Below, piece by piece: positions 8,970-19,089 of a stretch of DNA of 64,000 bases. The DNA is taken from contig JAJJXM010000077.1 of assembly GCA_024516155.1 (NCBI GenBank), positions 124,001 to 188,000 of the forward strand. Reading direction: 5' to 3'. This DNA comes from Pyronema omphalodes (taxonomy: Eukaryota > Ascomycota > Pezizomycetes > Pezizales > Pyronemataceae). The notes under the pieces were generated by a model that saw nothing but the letters and a program-made list of their open reading frames with translations, had not been told where the DNA came from and made no database searches. The number at the start of each line of letters is the position of its first letter. Positions within the stretch are counted from its first letter, which is position 1. Position numbers and translations under genes: made by a program.

Positions 8970-10967
8970 TTTGTTTGTTTGTTTGTTTGTTTGTTTGTTT
9001 GTTCTCTCATTACTTGTTTGCAACCCGAAGGTTATGACAAGGGACAGATAAATACAAAAGAGAAGAAGAAAGAAATGTAAAAGCAAAAACCCAGTCTCCA
9101 CCTCTACCAGTCTCCTCCTCTTGATCGTTGTGGTTGTGGGGTCTGTCCCCACTGTTACTACGGGGGTTTCTTGTCCAAGCGCGTCTGATGTTCCAAGTGC
9201 CCTGCTTGCACAGAGGCCGCCTCGCCGGGCTCCTCCCTTTCCTCCTCCCTTCCCCTCCCATTTTTAACCATTTTTCCTCCTTTATTTCCTCCACAAAGCA
9301 AAAACGAAACCAAAGCAAAGTTAAACATCCGCCGGGCCACCCGTGCCCCCACTCTCCTCTCCTCTCTCACCTCCTCCGCCGGTGTCTCCTGACTCTTTGC
9401 CCTTTGGGACACCCGGGCCCGCCCTGCCCCTCTTCTCCTCCACTCTCTCCCCTTCTCCTTCCTTCTTCCTCATCCGTCTCGCTGCTCCCCCTCGCCTCTC
9501 TCCCCTTCTTGTCGGTGGTGTTGTCAGTCCAAGATTGCCATTCCCAAGCACAATCTGGACGTTGATGCCTCCGCTGTTGACGACTTCTGCCCAAGTCTTC
9601 TTTGCAGAGGAGGTTGTCGTTCTGGGTTGGTGGGTATTCTTTCCCCGGCCACCATTCTTTGTTGTAGGGGTCTTGCTGGGTGTCGCTGCCGTAGGTGTCG
9701 TCTCCTTCGCTTTCGGCTTCTTCCTCTGTTTAGCCTTTGCCTCCACAGTCTTCCATCCGTCGGTCTCAGCAGGGGCAGCGCTTGGGGCGTCGGGTAGAGG
9801 TGTGTCCTGAGCAGATGGACTGTCAGGGTGAGGTTCCGGTGTCGCTTCGGTCGACGTGATCGCGAGGAGAGGTAGGGGGGACATAGGCTTGAGGGCATCA
9901 AGCTTGTCCTGGGCGGCGGTAGACGCATGTTTTGAGTGCATCAGGCTTCGCACCGGTGATGCCGCTCTCGGTTTGTGGTTCACCGGTTTTCTGTTTGTCG
10001 GTGAGGTGGGTTCGGTGTTCTGGTCGCTTCCCCTTCGCTTTCTCTTGCCAGGAGGGTTGCGAACAGCGTCCAGGACATCCTGAATGTCATGTTGGACGAC
10101 GGACAGTTGCATAGTCATCTCTTCCATCGCTGAGGAAGAGGCCGTGAGGTTCGGTGAGGGGGGCGCCGAAATGACTTGTTGCTGTTCGTCGATTTTCCTC
10201 GTCAGGGCGTCCACAGCAGCCTTGAGAGCTGCTGTTTCTGCCTGTGTAGAGTCGTATGCTGCGCGCAGCTTCGTGTTTTCGCCGGTCAGAATGTTGAATT
10301 TCGTCATCATGACGTCGAATCTGAGGCGCATCTCATCGCTGTTGTTGCGTATGGTGTCATCGAGGGTATTGAAGCGTCGCTGTGTATCCCGGTGGATCTG
10401 TTGTATCCCCAGGAAGCTGGCTCCAGTGATCTCGGCGTAGTTGTCTATAAACAGTTGATCTAGGGTGGCATAGTTGTCGTCAACTGCGACTGCCTTATTA
10501 ATTGCAGATACCATTAAGCGACGGTAGTTACTAAACCGGCTGTGTTCAGTTGTCGCCTGTTGCTGCGATGTTGAAGCCGAAGGAACCGGTGATCGTGCCA
10601 AGACCACGCTCTGGAAGGGTTTTCCAGCGAAGTTTCCATCAACTTCATCAACTTTTCCATCTCTTCCATCAAATGTAGGAGTAGATCCATCATGAGGAAG
10701 GTCGGCTAGAACATTGTACGCGTTTTCGGACCGTTTCGATCGTTGGGCGTTGTTCTGTCGTTGTTTTGGCGACATTTCGTGAGGTGGGGTAAGCCAAAAC
10801 TCGTGAAAACTCTGATTTTGCGACAAAAGTCAACAAAAACAACGTAGAATTCCCTGAAAATTCAGAGAATAACGTAATAGAGTGCTGCGAATCCGAATCC
10901 GATGAGAAAATCGGGGGTTTCGGTGCTCGTTGTTGAGAATGCAGGGGGGGGGGTCGCCGTTGCCGTT
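8970..10967 (-). mobile_element. LINE-B1, full-length one-ORF LINE
   Basis: About 2.0 kb, with a LINE-type 5' box and C run (10940-10967), ~165 bp of 5' UTR, one 484-codon ORF, a LINE-A-type 3' UTR with hairpin at 9013-9041, and an AAAC tail at 8970-9002. It is inserted into LINE-B0 with a 14-bp duplication at 8956-8969 and 10974-10987 that carries one T/C difference. It has no EN, RT or RNase H, so it must be copied in trans if it moves. Structure and duplication are seen directly; trans-mobilisation is inferred. Confidence 0.88.
9321..10775 (-). CDS. LINE-B1 ORF: coiled-coil gag-like protein (484 aa)
   Basis: I chose the ATG at 10775 (MSPKQRQNN). The frame is open further upstream but only with non-ATG codons, and LINE-B3 uses the same ATG and has the same length. 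Features in order: basic N-terminus; a helical region with heptad-like Leu/Met spacing at about 128-200 (RRFNTLDDTIRNN, DALTRKIDEQQQ); a second helix at about 215-235; a basic cluster GKRKRR (possible nuclear signal); a Pro/Thr-rich linker; a conserved TWAEVV block near residue 410; and an Arg/Gly/Glu-rich tail. There is no zinc knuckle, EN, RT or RNase H. I do not recognise the family. By position and layout it resembles an ORF1 RNA-binding protein of a LINE, but this is inference. Confidence 0.75.
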   Translation of the reverse strand: MSPKQRQNNAQRSKRSENAYNVLADLPHDGSTPTFDGRDGKVDEVDGNFAGKPFQSVVLARSPVPSASTSQQQATTEHSRFSNYRRLMVSAINKAVAVDDNYATLDQLFIDNYAEITGASFLGIQQIHRDTQRRFNTLDDTIRNNSDEMRLRFDVMMTKFNILTGENTKLRAAYDSTQAETAALKAAVDALTRKIDEQQQVISAPPSPNLTASSSAMEEMTMQLSVVQHDIQDVLDAVRNPPGKRKRRGSDQNTEPTSPTNRKPVNHKPRAASPVRSLMHSKHASTAAQDKLDALKPMSPLPLLAITSTEATPEPHPDSPSAQDTPLPDAPSAAPAETDGWKTVEAKAKQRKKPKAKETTPTAATPSKTPTTKNGGRGKNTHQPRTTTSSAKKTWAEVVNSGGINVQIVLGNGNLGLTTPPTRRGERRGGAARRMRKKEGEGERVEEKRGRAGPGVPKGKESGDTGGGGERGEESGGTGGPADV

Positions 10968-10973
10968 TGCTTT

Positions 10974-11754
10974 GCTGAGACCGACGGATGGAAGACTGTG
11001 GAGGCAAAGGCTACACAGAGGAAGAAGCAGAAAGCGAAGGAGACGACACCTACGGCAGCGACACCCAGCAAGACCCCTACAACAAAGAATGGTGGCCGGG
11101 GAAAGAATACCCTCCAACCCAGAATGACAACCTCCTCTGCAAAGAAGACTTGGGCAGAAGTCGTCAAGAGCGGAGGCATCAATGTCCAGATTGTGCTTGG
11201 GAATGGCAATCTTGGACTGACAACACAACCGACAAGAAGGGGAGAGAGGCGAGGGGAGCAGTGAGAAGGCTGAGGAAGAAGGAAGGAGAAGGGGAGAGAG
11301 GGGAGGAGAAGAGGGGCAGGGCGGGCCCGGGTGTCTCAAAGGGCAAAGAGTCAGGAGACACCGGCGGAGGAGGGGAGAGAGGAGAGGAGAGCGGGGGCAC
11401 GGGTGGCCCGGCGGCTGTTTAACTTTGCTTTGGTTTTGTTTTTGCTTTGTGGAGGAAATAAAGGCGGAAAAATGGTTAAAAATGGGAGGGGAAGGGTGGC
11501 GGATAGAGGGGACACCCGGCGCGGTGGCCTCTGTGCGAACAGGGCACTGGAACAGCAGACGCGGTTGGACAACAAGACCAACGAAGTAATAGTGGGGACA
11601 GGACCACAAAATCACAGCCTAAGGGAGGATCAGCGGAGGTAGAGACGGGACTTTGTTTTGTTTTTGCTTTTGACTTTCCATGTACTTTAAACCTGTACTC
11701 TCGTCATAACCAATAACGTTGCATACGAGTAATGAATAAACAAACAAACAAACA
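10974..11754 (+). pseudogene. LINE-B0, right piece: ORF end, 3' UTR and tail
   Basis: Resumes LINE-B0 at AETDGWKTVEAK after the B1 insertion. It runs through the TWAEVV block and then terminates early (GEQ, stop near 11264), where B1 continues AARR; the purine-rich remainder is still recognisable to about 11420. The 3' UTR is of LINE-E type (GACAACAAGACC..CACAGCCTAAGG) with a hairpin at 11700-11729 (outer stem CTCGT/ACGAG) and an AAAC tail. It abuts LINE-D1. Confidence 0.82.
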
Positions 11755-12214
11755 AATGACCTTTCTGCGCTTCAGAGGTGCCAGCTCTTCGGGTGTTTTC
11801 ACTGCGATTACCACACTCGATGCGCTCTTACCTGCACGTTTCTCCGGACTGGTCATGTAGCGGGGAGGTTGCATCAGGGTCACAGGGCTGTTGTTGCGTT
11901 CGATTTCTTCCTGGAGGAGGCGCATGACCTCAGGGGTGTCTGGGTGTAGGTCTGTGGGGATGCCGTGAACTGCGAGCTTTCACCAACGCTCGTTCAGGCG
12001 GGGTTCGGATAGGGAGGTGTGGACTGTCTGCGTGGCTGTCTGTATCGTAACTAAGTTCTCTATCAGCTCTGCCTCAGTTGTGTTGTCCGACATGGTTAGC
12101 ATAAGGTTCCCGGTCGAGGTTTGTCTCATCGTAGTTACCCCCATGTGGGGTGGAGCCCGGGACTTAGCCAACGCGGTGTTGATGGCGATTCCTACGTTAA
12201 CCCTGGTATTCACG
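11755..12214 (-). pseudogene. LINE-D1 ORF1 fragment
   Basis: Minus-strand ORF1 middle region, near-identical by eye to LINE-D2 at 56350-56800. It reads TRVNVGIAINTALAKS..PHMGV, then SEPRLNERW, a TGA where other copies have Tyr, then KLAVHGIPT and MRLLQEEIERNNSPVTLMQ. The break on the left is the LINE-B0 tail and on the right the 5' end of LINE-A2. Neither missing half is recognised nearby, so its original insertion cannot be rebuilt. Confidence 0.82.
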
Positions 12215-12220
12215 GCACAC

Positions 12221-12654
12221 ACCACACAGCAACCGCTGACCCCCCCCTGCATTTGCGACACCAACAACAATTTCCCCGATTTTCGAATCGGCAATCGACT
12301 TCTTACCTCGGAATTACCCCGAATCTCGATTTTCGGAACCCAGCTACCGTTTACCGTTGAGATTCAGCGGAAAAACGCGATTCTGGGACCTCCGGGCCGG
12401 ATTCCGGGCACTTTCATCAACGCCGCTCCACCACCCGCCCCCCAATCATCAAACCGACCTTATTTTCGGTTTTGGCATACCGAAATCCCCCCCCCCCCCC
12501 CCAAATCCCCCCCCCACCAGCAGCACTGGTTGTGGTGATCCCCCAAATTTCCCCCCCTCCGGACCCCTTTCCTCGCGAGAAATTTTCGTGCTCGCTTAGC
12601 AAGAGCCTCCTCACGTGACTCTTCGCCATCGCTTACCTCACCACCGGTTAAGCG
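12221..12654 (+). promoter_or_regulatory. LINE-A2 5' UTR
   Basis: Shows the 5' box followed by seven to eight C and TGCATTTG, a CAACAACAA block, C runs at 12488-12513, CACGTG at 12612-12617 and the start-codon hairpin at 12626-12658. The hairpin arms are CCATCGCTTA and TAAGCGATGG, and ORF1 ATG 12655-12657 lies in the 3' arm. Promoter function is inferred from the needs of LINEs. Confidence 0.65.
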
Positions 12655-14341
12655 ATGGACGCTAACGCACCCATCCCCGCCACGCCCTCGCGTATGCAGG
12701 TACCCGAGAATATTTTTAGCCCCGACGAGCTTTCCCGAATCAACGCCCCGCACGCTGGCTCCTCCGCCATCGCGACCTCTAAGAAATCAACGACCGTCTC
12801 CGGAAAAGTCACCAAACGCCCCACCAAAAAATCCGACTCTAGACTTGGCCTCGACCTCCTCCGCAAAAATGCCACCCGACCGGAAACAAACACCCCCGTG
12901 AACCTCGATGGGACCCCCGCCGAAACAATGCCGACCGCTATGGACACTGACAGCTGCCCCGACACCGACTCCGAATCCGACTCTGACCTGAACCTCAACG
13001 ACAGCCAGCACGCAATAACTACTTCCGACGTCAACCTCGCGACCTTATCCGAACTGATCAAGACGACCATCATGGATCTCCTCCGCCCGATGAACCAACG
13101 CCTCGAAACAGTTACCAAACGCATCGACAAACTACACCGAACCAACACCCAGCCCCGAACCGACCACCTCGCCGACAACCCCCCGACCGCCCCCGACACC
13201 GCACCCGCCACCACGCCCACCGCCAACGACATACACCATTGGATGGCGAGATGCCACATGCTCGAAGGAATCTTGCGCAGCAACAACATCGCCATCCCCC
13301 TCGAAGCACCCCGGACTACAACCCGCCCCTCCAACGCACCCTCGGCGCCGTGGGCGGACCCCTCCAAGACCAGAACTCTCCTCAAAGCCAACCCCCCCCA
13401 CCAACCCCACACCCGCCACTAAACCGCACCCCCGACGCCAACGCACCCGCCCCCAGGAAATCGTTCTGCCCTGCCCACACCCTGCGGAAATCGACGTCAA
13501 TACCAAAGCCCAACTGGGAAGGGCGATCAACGCTGCACTCACCCAGACACAGGCGCCGCCTCACATGGCTGTCGCCACGATCAGACAAGCCACATCAGGA
13601 AACCTCATCGTGACCATGACAGACGGCACCACTGAATCCGAGCTGACCGAGAACCTAGGGACCATACACACGGCGACGCGACAGGTCAACACCTCCATCG
13701 CCGCACCCCGCCTGAACGAGCGGTGGTATAAGCTTGCAGTTCATGGAATCCCCACGAGCCAATACCCCGACTCCCCCGACGGAATGCGCTTCCTCCAGGA
13801 GGAGATCGAACGCAGCAACGGATCTGTCACCCTGGCGCAACCCCCCCGATATATGACGACCGCGGAGAAACGTGTGGGCAAGGAAGCGTCCAGTGTGGTT
13901 ATTGCGGTACGTACCGCCGAAGAGCTCGCACTCCTGAAGCGCAAACGAGTCATGGTACTCTTCGAGCCCCGAAGAGTCACCGAGTACCACTCTGCCCGAC
14001 GGACCGACCAGTGTCGGCGCTGCTTGCTCTTTTGCCACCACTACACCAACTGCACTGGACCGCAAGGCCCCACCTGCGGCATCTGCGGCCAGAACCACCC
14101 CACGGACGACCACGCCTGCAACGACTGCCCCCAAAGCAAAGGTAAGAGTTGTGAGCACACTAGATACCATTGCAAAAACTGCGCGGACGCCAACCTCCCC
14201 GACCTCGACCACCCAGGCTTCAGCAAGCAATGCCCCGTACGCATCCGCATATTCAAAGAAGCCTGGACAGCGTCACAAAACCCCGCCGCCGCCCCACCCA
14301 ACCCAGCCGACAGAGACACTGAGATGAACGCCCATGTCTAG
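12655..14341 (+). pseudogene. LINE-A2 ORF1, one frameshift, mosaic
   Basis: ATG at 12655 inside the hairpin. The frame holds to about 13390. There a run of eight C (13392-13399; seven in E2) shifts it to HQPHTRH and a stop at 13420-13422. The homologous frame resumes at once (frame of 13565) and runs to the TAG at 14339-14341, through the three Cys/His clusters (CRRCLLFCHHYTNC; one Gly is Cys here). Up to ~13418 the sequence matches LINE-E ORF1, and from ~13420 (AAACCGCACCCCCGACGCC) it matches LINE-A1, so the copy is a chimera. The zinc-knuckle half is open. Confidence 0.87.
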
Positions 14342-17300
14342 CTACAACAGACTGGCAGCAACCATACGGATCGTCTCCCACAACGTGAACCGACAACGAA
14401 CAGCACTCGATGCGCTGCTGAATAGCGCACACAACACAGCCGACATAATCGTCATACAAGAAATTCACATTACCGACATAACATACGCCGCCACACACCC
14501 ATCGTTCACACTGGTCTTGCCACCGCGTGGGGACAGAACCACCAACAGAACTGCCGCCTATGTGACCAGGACAAACCCATACCTCAGGGTTTCTCAGCGC
14601 ACCGATATATGCGCGGATCCTGACCTCCAGGTCCTTGAGGTAGGCACCGACTTAATTCCTTCTTTCTTTCTTCTTAATATGTACAACGAAAAACACCCCG
14701 AAAGCAATATTTATACGATCCCGAGAGCCCTCACCCCCCCTCCCCCTCCCCCGCAGGTGCATCATCACAGGTGACCTCAACGCTCACCATGCCCTGTGGA
14801 ACTCCTCCACACGTTCCCCCACCCGCGCCACCGAAATAGTTGACCTCATCGAACAACGAGACTGGACCCTCGTGTCCGTCCCTGACATTCCCACCTACTA
14901 CTACAACCAAGGCCGCAGTTCTTCCGTCCTCGACCTGACCCTAGCATCGCCCGACATGGCAGAGGAAACAATCAACTGGGCAATTGACGACGACAACGCT
15001 ACGGGATCTGACCATGAAGTCATACGTTTCGAAGTGCACACAACCCACCCAGACGCTGAAACAACCCCCCCAACAAACCGACTGAACTGGAAAAAGACGG
15101 ATTGGGAGCTCTTCGCCGAAACCCTCCGTGCCTCGTGCTTAGCCCTCACACCATCATGGACACAATACCGCAACCACCCTACCACAGACAACCTCGATGC
15201 GTGGGCGGAGTCAATACGTGATGCCATCCTTAATGCCGCGACTACGTCCACCCCCGTACTACAAGTGACCCCACAATCGAAGAGATGGTGGACCGCAGAA
15301 GTCACCGAGGCAAGGAAAAAGATGACCAAAGCAAGACGTAAGTGGAAACGCAAACGTGACGATAGATCCCACCTAAACTACAAACAACACCGAAACGAAT
15401 ACCACAGGACCATTCGAATGGCGAAAGATGCAAAGTGGAAGGAATATCTTTCCAAAGCCGAAGGACCCGATGTGTGGCAGGCGTTTAGGTACACCAACCC
15501 TCGGCGCGCTCAGCTAACACCAAACCTCCGCGCAATGATAAACGGCCAAGAAACAATCTGCAGCTCCTTCGACGCAAAGGTAGAGGCCTTCCAAAAGTTG
15601 TTTCCCCCGCCGCCGCCACCACCGCCTCCGTCCGTCCTCCCCCCGCGCCGCGAGTTGCAGTGGACAACCTTTACACCGACAGACGTAGAAACAGCGATAT
15701 TCTCCTCCTCGCCGACGAAGGCGCCCGGACCCGATGGGCTCACATTCGCCTGCCTGCGCCAAGCATACCTTGCCATCCCCAAACACATGAACAACCTCTA
15801 CGCCACATTAGGGACGGTAGGCTACCATCCGCGATGCTGGCGCCAGGCCACCACAGTCATTATCGCCAAACCTAACAAGCCGGATTACAGCAATCCAAAG
15901 GCATACCGTCCGATTGCGCTCCTAAACTGCCTTGGGAAGACCCTCGAAAAACTAATGGCCACCCGCCTAGGCACGATGGCAGACTCTCACGACTTACTAC
16001 ATAGGGACCAAATAGGTGGACGCCCGCAGAGATCAGCAATTGACGCGGCGATGGCGCTGGTGCACGACGTCGAGATTGGGAAATCTCACGGAATGCTAAC
16101 CTCTGCCCTCTTCCTCGATGTTCGTGGAGCGTTCGACAACGTCTCTGCCGACCGCCTCCAACAAACATTACGACAGCTTGGGTGCCCGCGACCAGTAGTA
16201 TCGTGGTGCCAGTCTTTCCTCGCAGATCGCACGATCGCTCTAGCGTTCGACGGGCGAACTGACACGCAACGCCCAGTGCAAACAGGCATCCCACAAGGTT
16301 CCCCTGCATCCCCCATACTTTTCTTATTATACCTCCGCCCATTATTCGACGAACTAGCGCAGGTACACCCGTACGCCTGGACACCTAGCTACATTGACGA
16401 CGTAGCGATCGTCGTCCAGGGACGCACCAGAAAAGCGAACGCCCGCGCACTTGAGAACATTACGACAACAGCCTTTCGGTGGGCCGACGCAAACGCCGTT
16501 GCATTTGACGATGCCAAGTCAGAGCTCCTGCATTTCCACTGGGCACGCACCGACAGCATCACTGAGGAGGAAAAAGTTAAGTTACCAAACGGTACAGTTA
16601 TCACACCGGGAACACAAGGAGGAGAGAAGGATGTTGTGAGGTGTATAGGCCTGTATTTAGATAGGAAACTTAACTTTAGAAAACATGTAGCTAGACGAGT
16701 AACCGCCGCGCAAAGAACTCTGAACGCACTGTGTAGGTTAGCACGGTACGAGACAGGTCTGTCCCCCGCTGCTACAAGACTAATCTACCAGGCGTGTGTC
16801 CAGTCGAGAGCAGACTACGGCGCAGAGATATGGTGGAACCAACAAAAAGACCTTGCCCGCACCCTCCAGAATCAACAGAACACCGCCCTCCGCAGGATTC
16901 TCAACGCTTTCACCTCTACTCCGATCCTGGCCCTCCACAATGAATCCGCACTCCCCCCCGTCACAATACGTCTTGACAACCGCCAGCGGAAATACGCCCT
17001 GCGCACCCTCACTTTACCCGCTTCGCACCCTATCATCACACGCTGCCCCGTCTCGTTTCCCGCCCCGAGTATCGAGGATGCCTCCATCAACCCGGACACC
17101 GAGTACGACCACCCGTGGCACGTCCCAGGACAAGCCCCGTCCCGCCTCCTGCACGTCATCAGCACCCTCTCCCCGTGGGTCCAACCAAACGCCGAAATCG
17201 AGGACACCTCCCAAAACATCCCCGACGACGACCTCGCCCCTACATTAACGATCGACATCTCCTCCTCCCCGAAGGCTGAAGCTGCCGACGACCACCTCCT

Positions 17301-18255
17301 CCTCCTCCACGCCCTTCGCCAACGATCGGACACTATCCTGCTGTACACGGACGGCTCCCAACTTGACGGCATAACAGGCGCAGGATACACCATCCCCCAC
17401 GGGCTGCCACGTCCTGTCGACTCCATAGTGCCCATGGGCGACAGAACAGAAGTCTTCGACGCGGAAGTTATGGCCATCCACGAAGGACTCCGGACATGCC
17501 TGACACATATTCGACGCAACGACCTATACGACAAACACATCCACGTTTTTACCGACAACCAAGCCGCGATACGTCGAGCCTCTCACCTCCGTCGAGGCCC
17601 CGGCCAGAAGCTCGCCTGGGCCATCCACAACACCGCTCACGACCTTCACGATTACGGTACCTCAATTACCATCCACTGGGTTCCAGGACACACTAGCGTC
17701 CCCGGAAACGAAGCCGCCGACGAACTGGCCCGACAGGCGACAACAGTACCGCCACGCCGACAAATACCGATATCCCTCACTTGGCTGCGCCGCCGCACTC
17801 GAGAGAGGTACACCGAAGACTGGGCTACCTGGTTCACCTCTTCCCCCCGACCGCGCACGTACGCCGCCACACACCGCCGCAAAATGGACACTGCGTACAC
17901 CGAAAACCCCCGCTGGATATCATCTGCAATCCTGGGTCTTCGCACCGGCCACGGGTACTTCCACAACTGCTTGGCCCACCCTCCATCCGACGCATACCCC
18001 TCCCGCAGCTGCAGCTGCCCAATCCATCCACCGCAGACGCCTCGACACCTCCTCCTGAGCTGCCCGGACTTCCAGGCCGCTCGCTCCACACTCAGGAAGG
18101 ACCTCAAACTCAGACAACACTCCCGGATCAACCTAAACACCATTCTGGACACCCCCTCCGGCACCAAGGCTCTTTCCACCTTTCTCTCTGCAACCAAGGT
18201 TGCTACCTCGACCTGGGCACACTCCCGGCTAGAGAAGCCTCGCAGAAGGGGATAG
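14334..18255 (+). pseudogene. LINE-A2 ORF2: EN-RT-RNase H, one frameshift
   Basis: ATG at 14334 overlaps the ORF1 stop by 8 nt. EN runs SHNVNRQRTALD..QEIHITD and is in frame to about 14740, where a C run (7, 5 and 5 C against 6, 5 and 5 in A3) shifts it. The frame that contains 14872-18255 then carries 1127 further codons without a break: GSDHEV, the Pro-rich linker, RT motif A FLDVRGAFDNV, B' GIPQGSPASP, motif C YIDDVAIV (near codon 506 of this segment), RNase H LYTDGS (~823), FTDNQAA (~892) and NEAADE (~944), and a C-terminal CSCPIHPPQTPRHLLLSC cluster. Every catalytic motif is present. A one-base correction or a sequencing error in the C run would make it complete. Confidence 0.92.
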
Positions 18256-18343
18256 ACCGCTACCGCTGACTACACTGACCGCAGTACCTTAGGAACTTTC
18301 GCGCGCGCTGATTTTGCAGTGCTTTCTTACTCAGGATTTCTGT

Positions 18344-18379
<36 letters not shown>

Positions 18380-19089
18380 ACAAGCAAAAGGGGAAGGTAG
18401 AAGAGGGATAGGCGGAGAGAAAGGGAACGGGCACGCGGTGACGGGATCGGGCTGGGGTCGTTGCTTGGGTCTGCTTGGGGTTCGGGTGTTTTAAGTTTTC
18501 TTTTCTTTGTCTTTCAATTGTTTGTCTTACGGGTTGGAGTTGTTTTATGGTACGGCGGGTGAGAAGGGAACGGATGGTGGAATGGTGCACAGGAAGGGAG
18601 ATGACGGGGACGGCAGGCGAGAGAGGGCAGACGAGTTTCCTTTGTACTTTCCTTTGTTTGGGTGCGACGATGTTTTTCTTATGTTCGGAGGGCGGGAGGA
18701 GTGCGAGGCGTTGCGAAAGGAGGGAGAGGGGCACGGGGAAGGGGCAGAGGAGGACGACGGGAGTTACCTTTTTCTTTTGTACGCGGAGGAAACAAAGGCG
18801 GTAAAATGGCTAAACATGGGAAGGGGAAGGGAGGAGGAAAGGGAGGAGCCCGGCGAGGCGGCCTCTGTGCAAGCAGGGCACTTGGAACATCAGACGCGCT
18901 TGGACAAGAAACCCCCGTAGTAACAGTGGGGACAGACCCCACAACCACAACGATCAAGAGGAGGAGACTGGTAGAGGTGGAGACTGGGTTTTTGCTTTTA
19001 CATTTCTTTCTTCTTCTCTTTTGTATTTATCTGTCCCTTGTCATAACCTTCGGGTTGCAAACAAGTAATGAGAGAACAAACAAACAAAC
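18256..19089 (+). other. LINE-A2 3' UTR with internal oligo(A), hairpin and tail
   Basis: Starts with a ~90-nt conserved leader, then 28 A at 18349-18376, then ~630 bp of G/A-rich sequence. The A-type 3' module follows with a hairpin at 19037-19065: outer stem CTTGT/ACAAG, inner AACC-TTCG-GGTT. GAGAA and CAAA units end the element. The oligo(A) in the middle suggests that the distal module was joined downstream of an older poly(A) end. Confidence 0.8.

Larger units (their letters stand above)
12221..19089 (+). mobile_element. LINE-A2, full-length non-LTR retrotransposon
   Basis: Complete 6.9-kb element from the 5' box (ACCACACAGC at 12221) to the CAAA tail at 19076-19089. It is the best-preserved ORF2 of the A group, with a single frame break, plus one break in ORF1. 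It lies between LINE-D1 (left) and LINE-B2 (right), and no target duplication is visible. Either the insertion removed host sequence, or recombination between LINE copies replaced one flank. Confidence 0.92.

Noticed and set aside
10776..10826. Upstream start of the LINE-B ORF (extra 17 codons)
   Set aside because: The upstream codon is TTG; the ATG at 10775 is shared by all copies, and LINE-B3 has a stop just before it.
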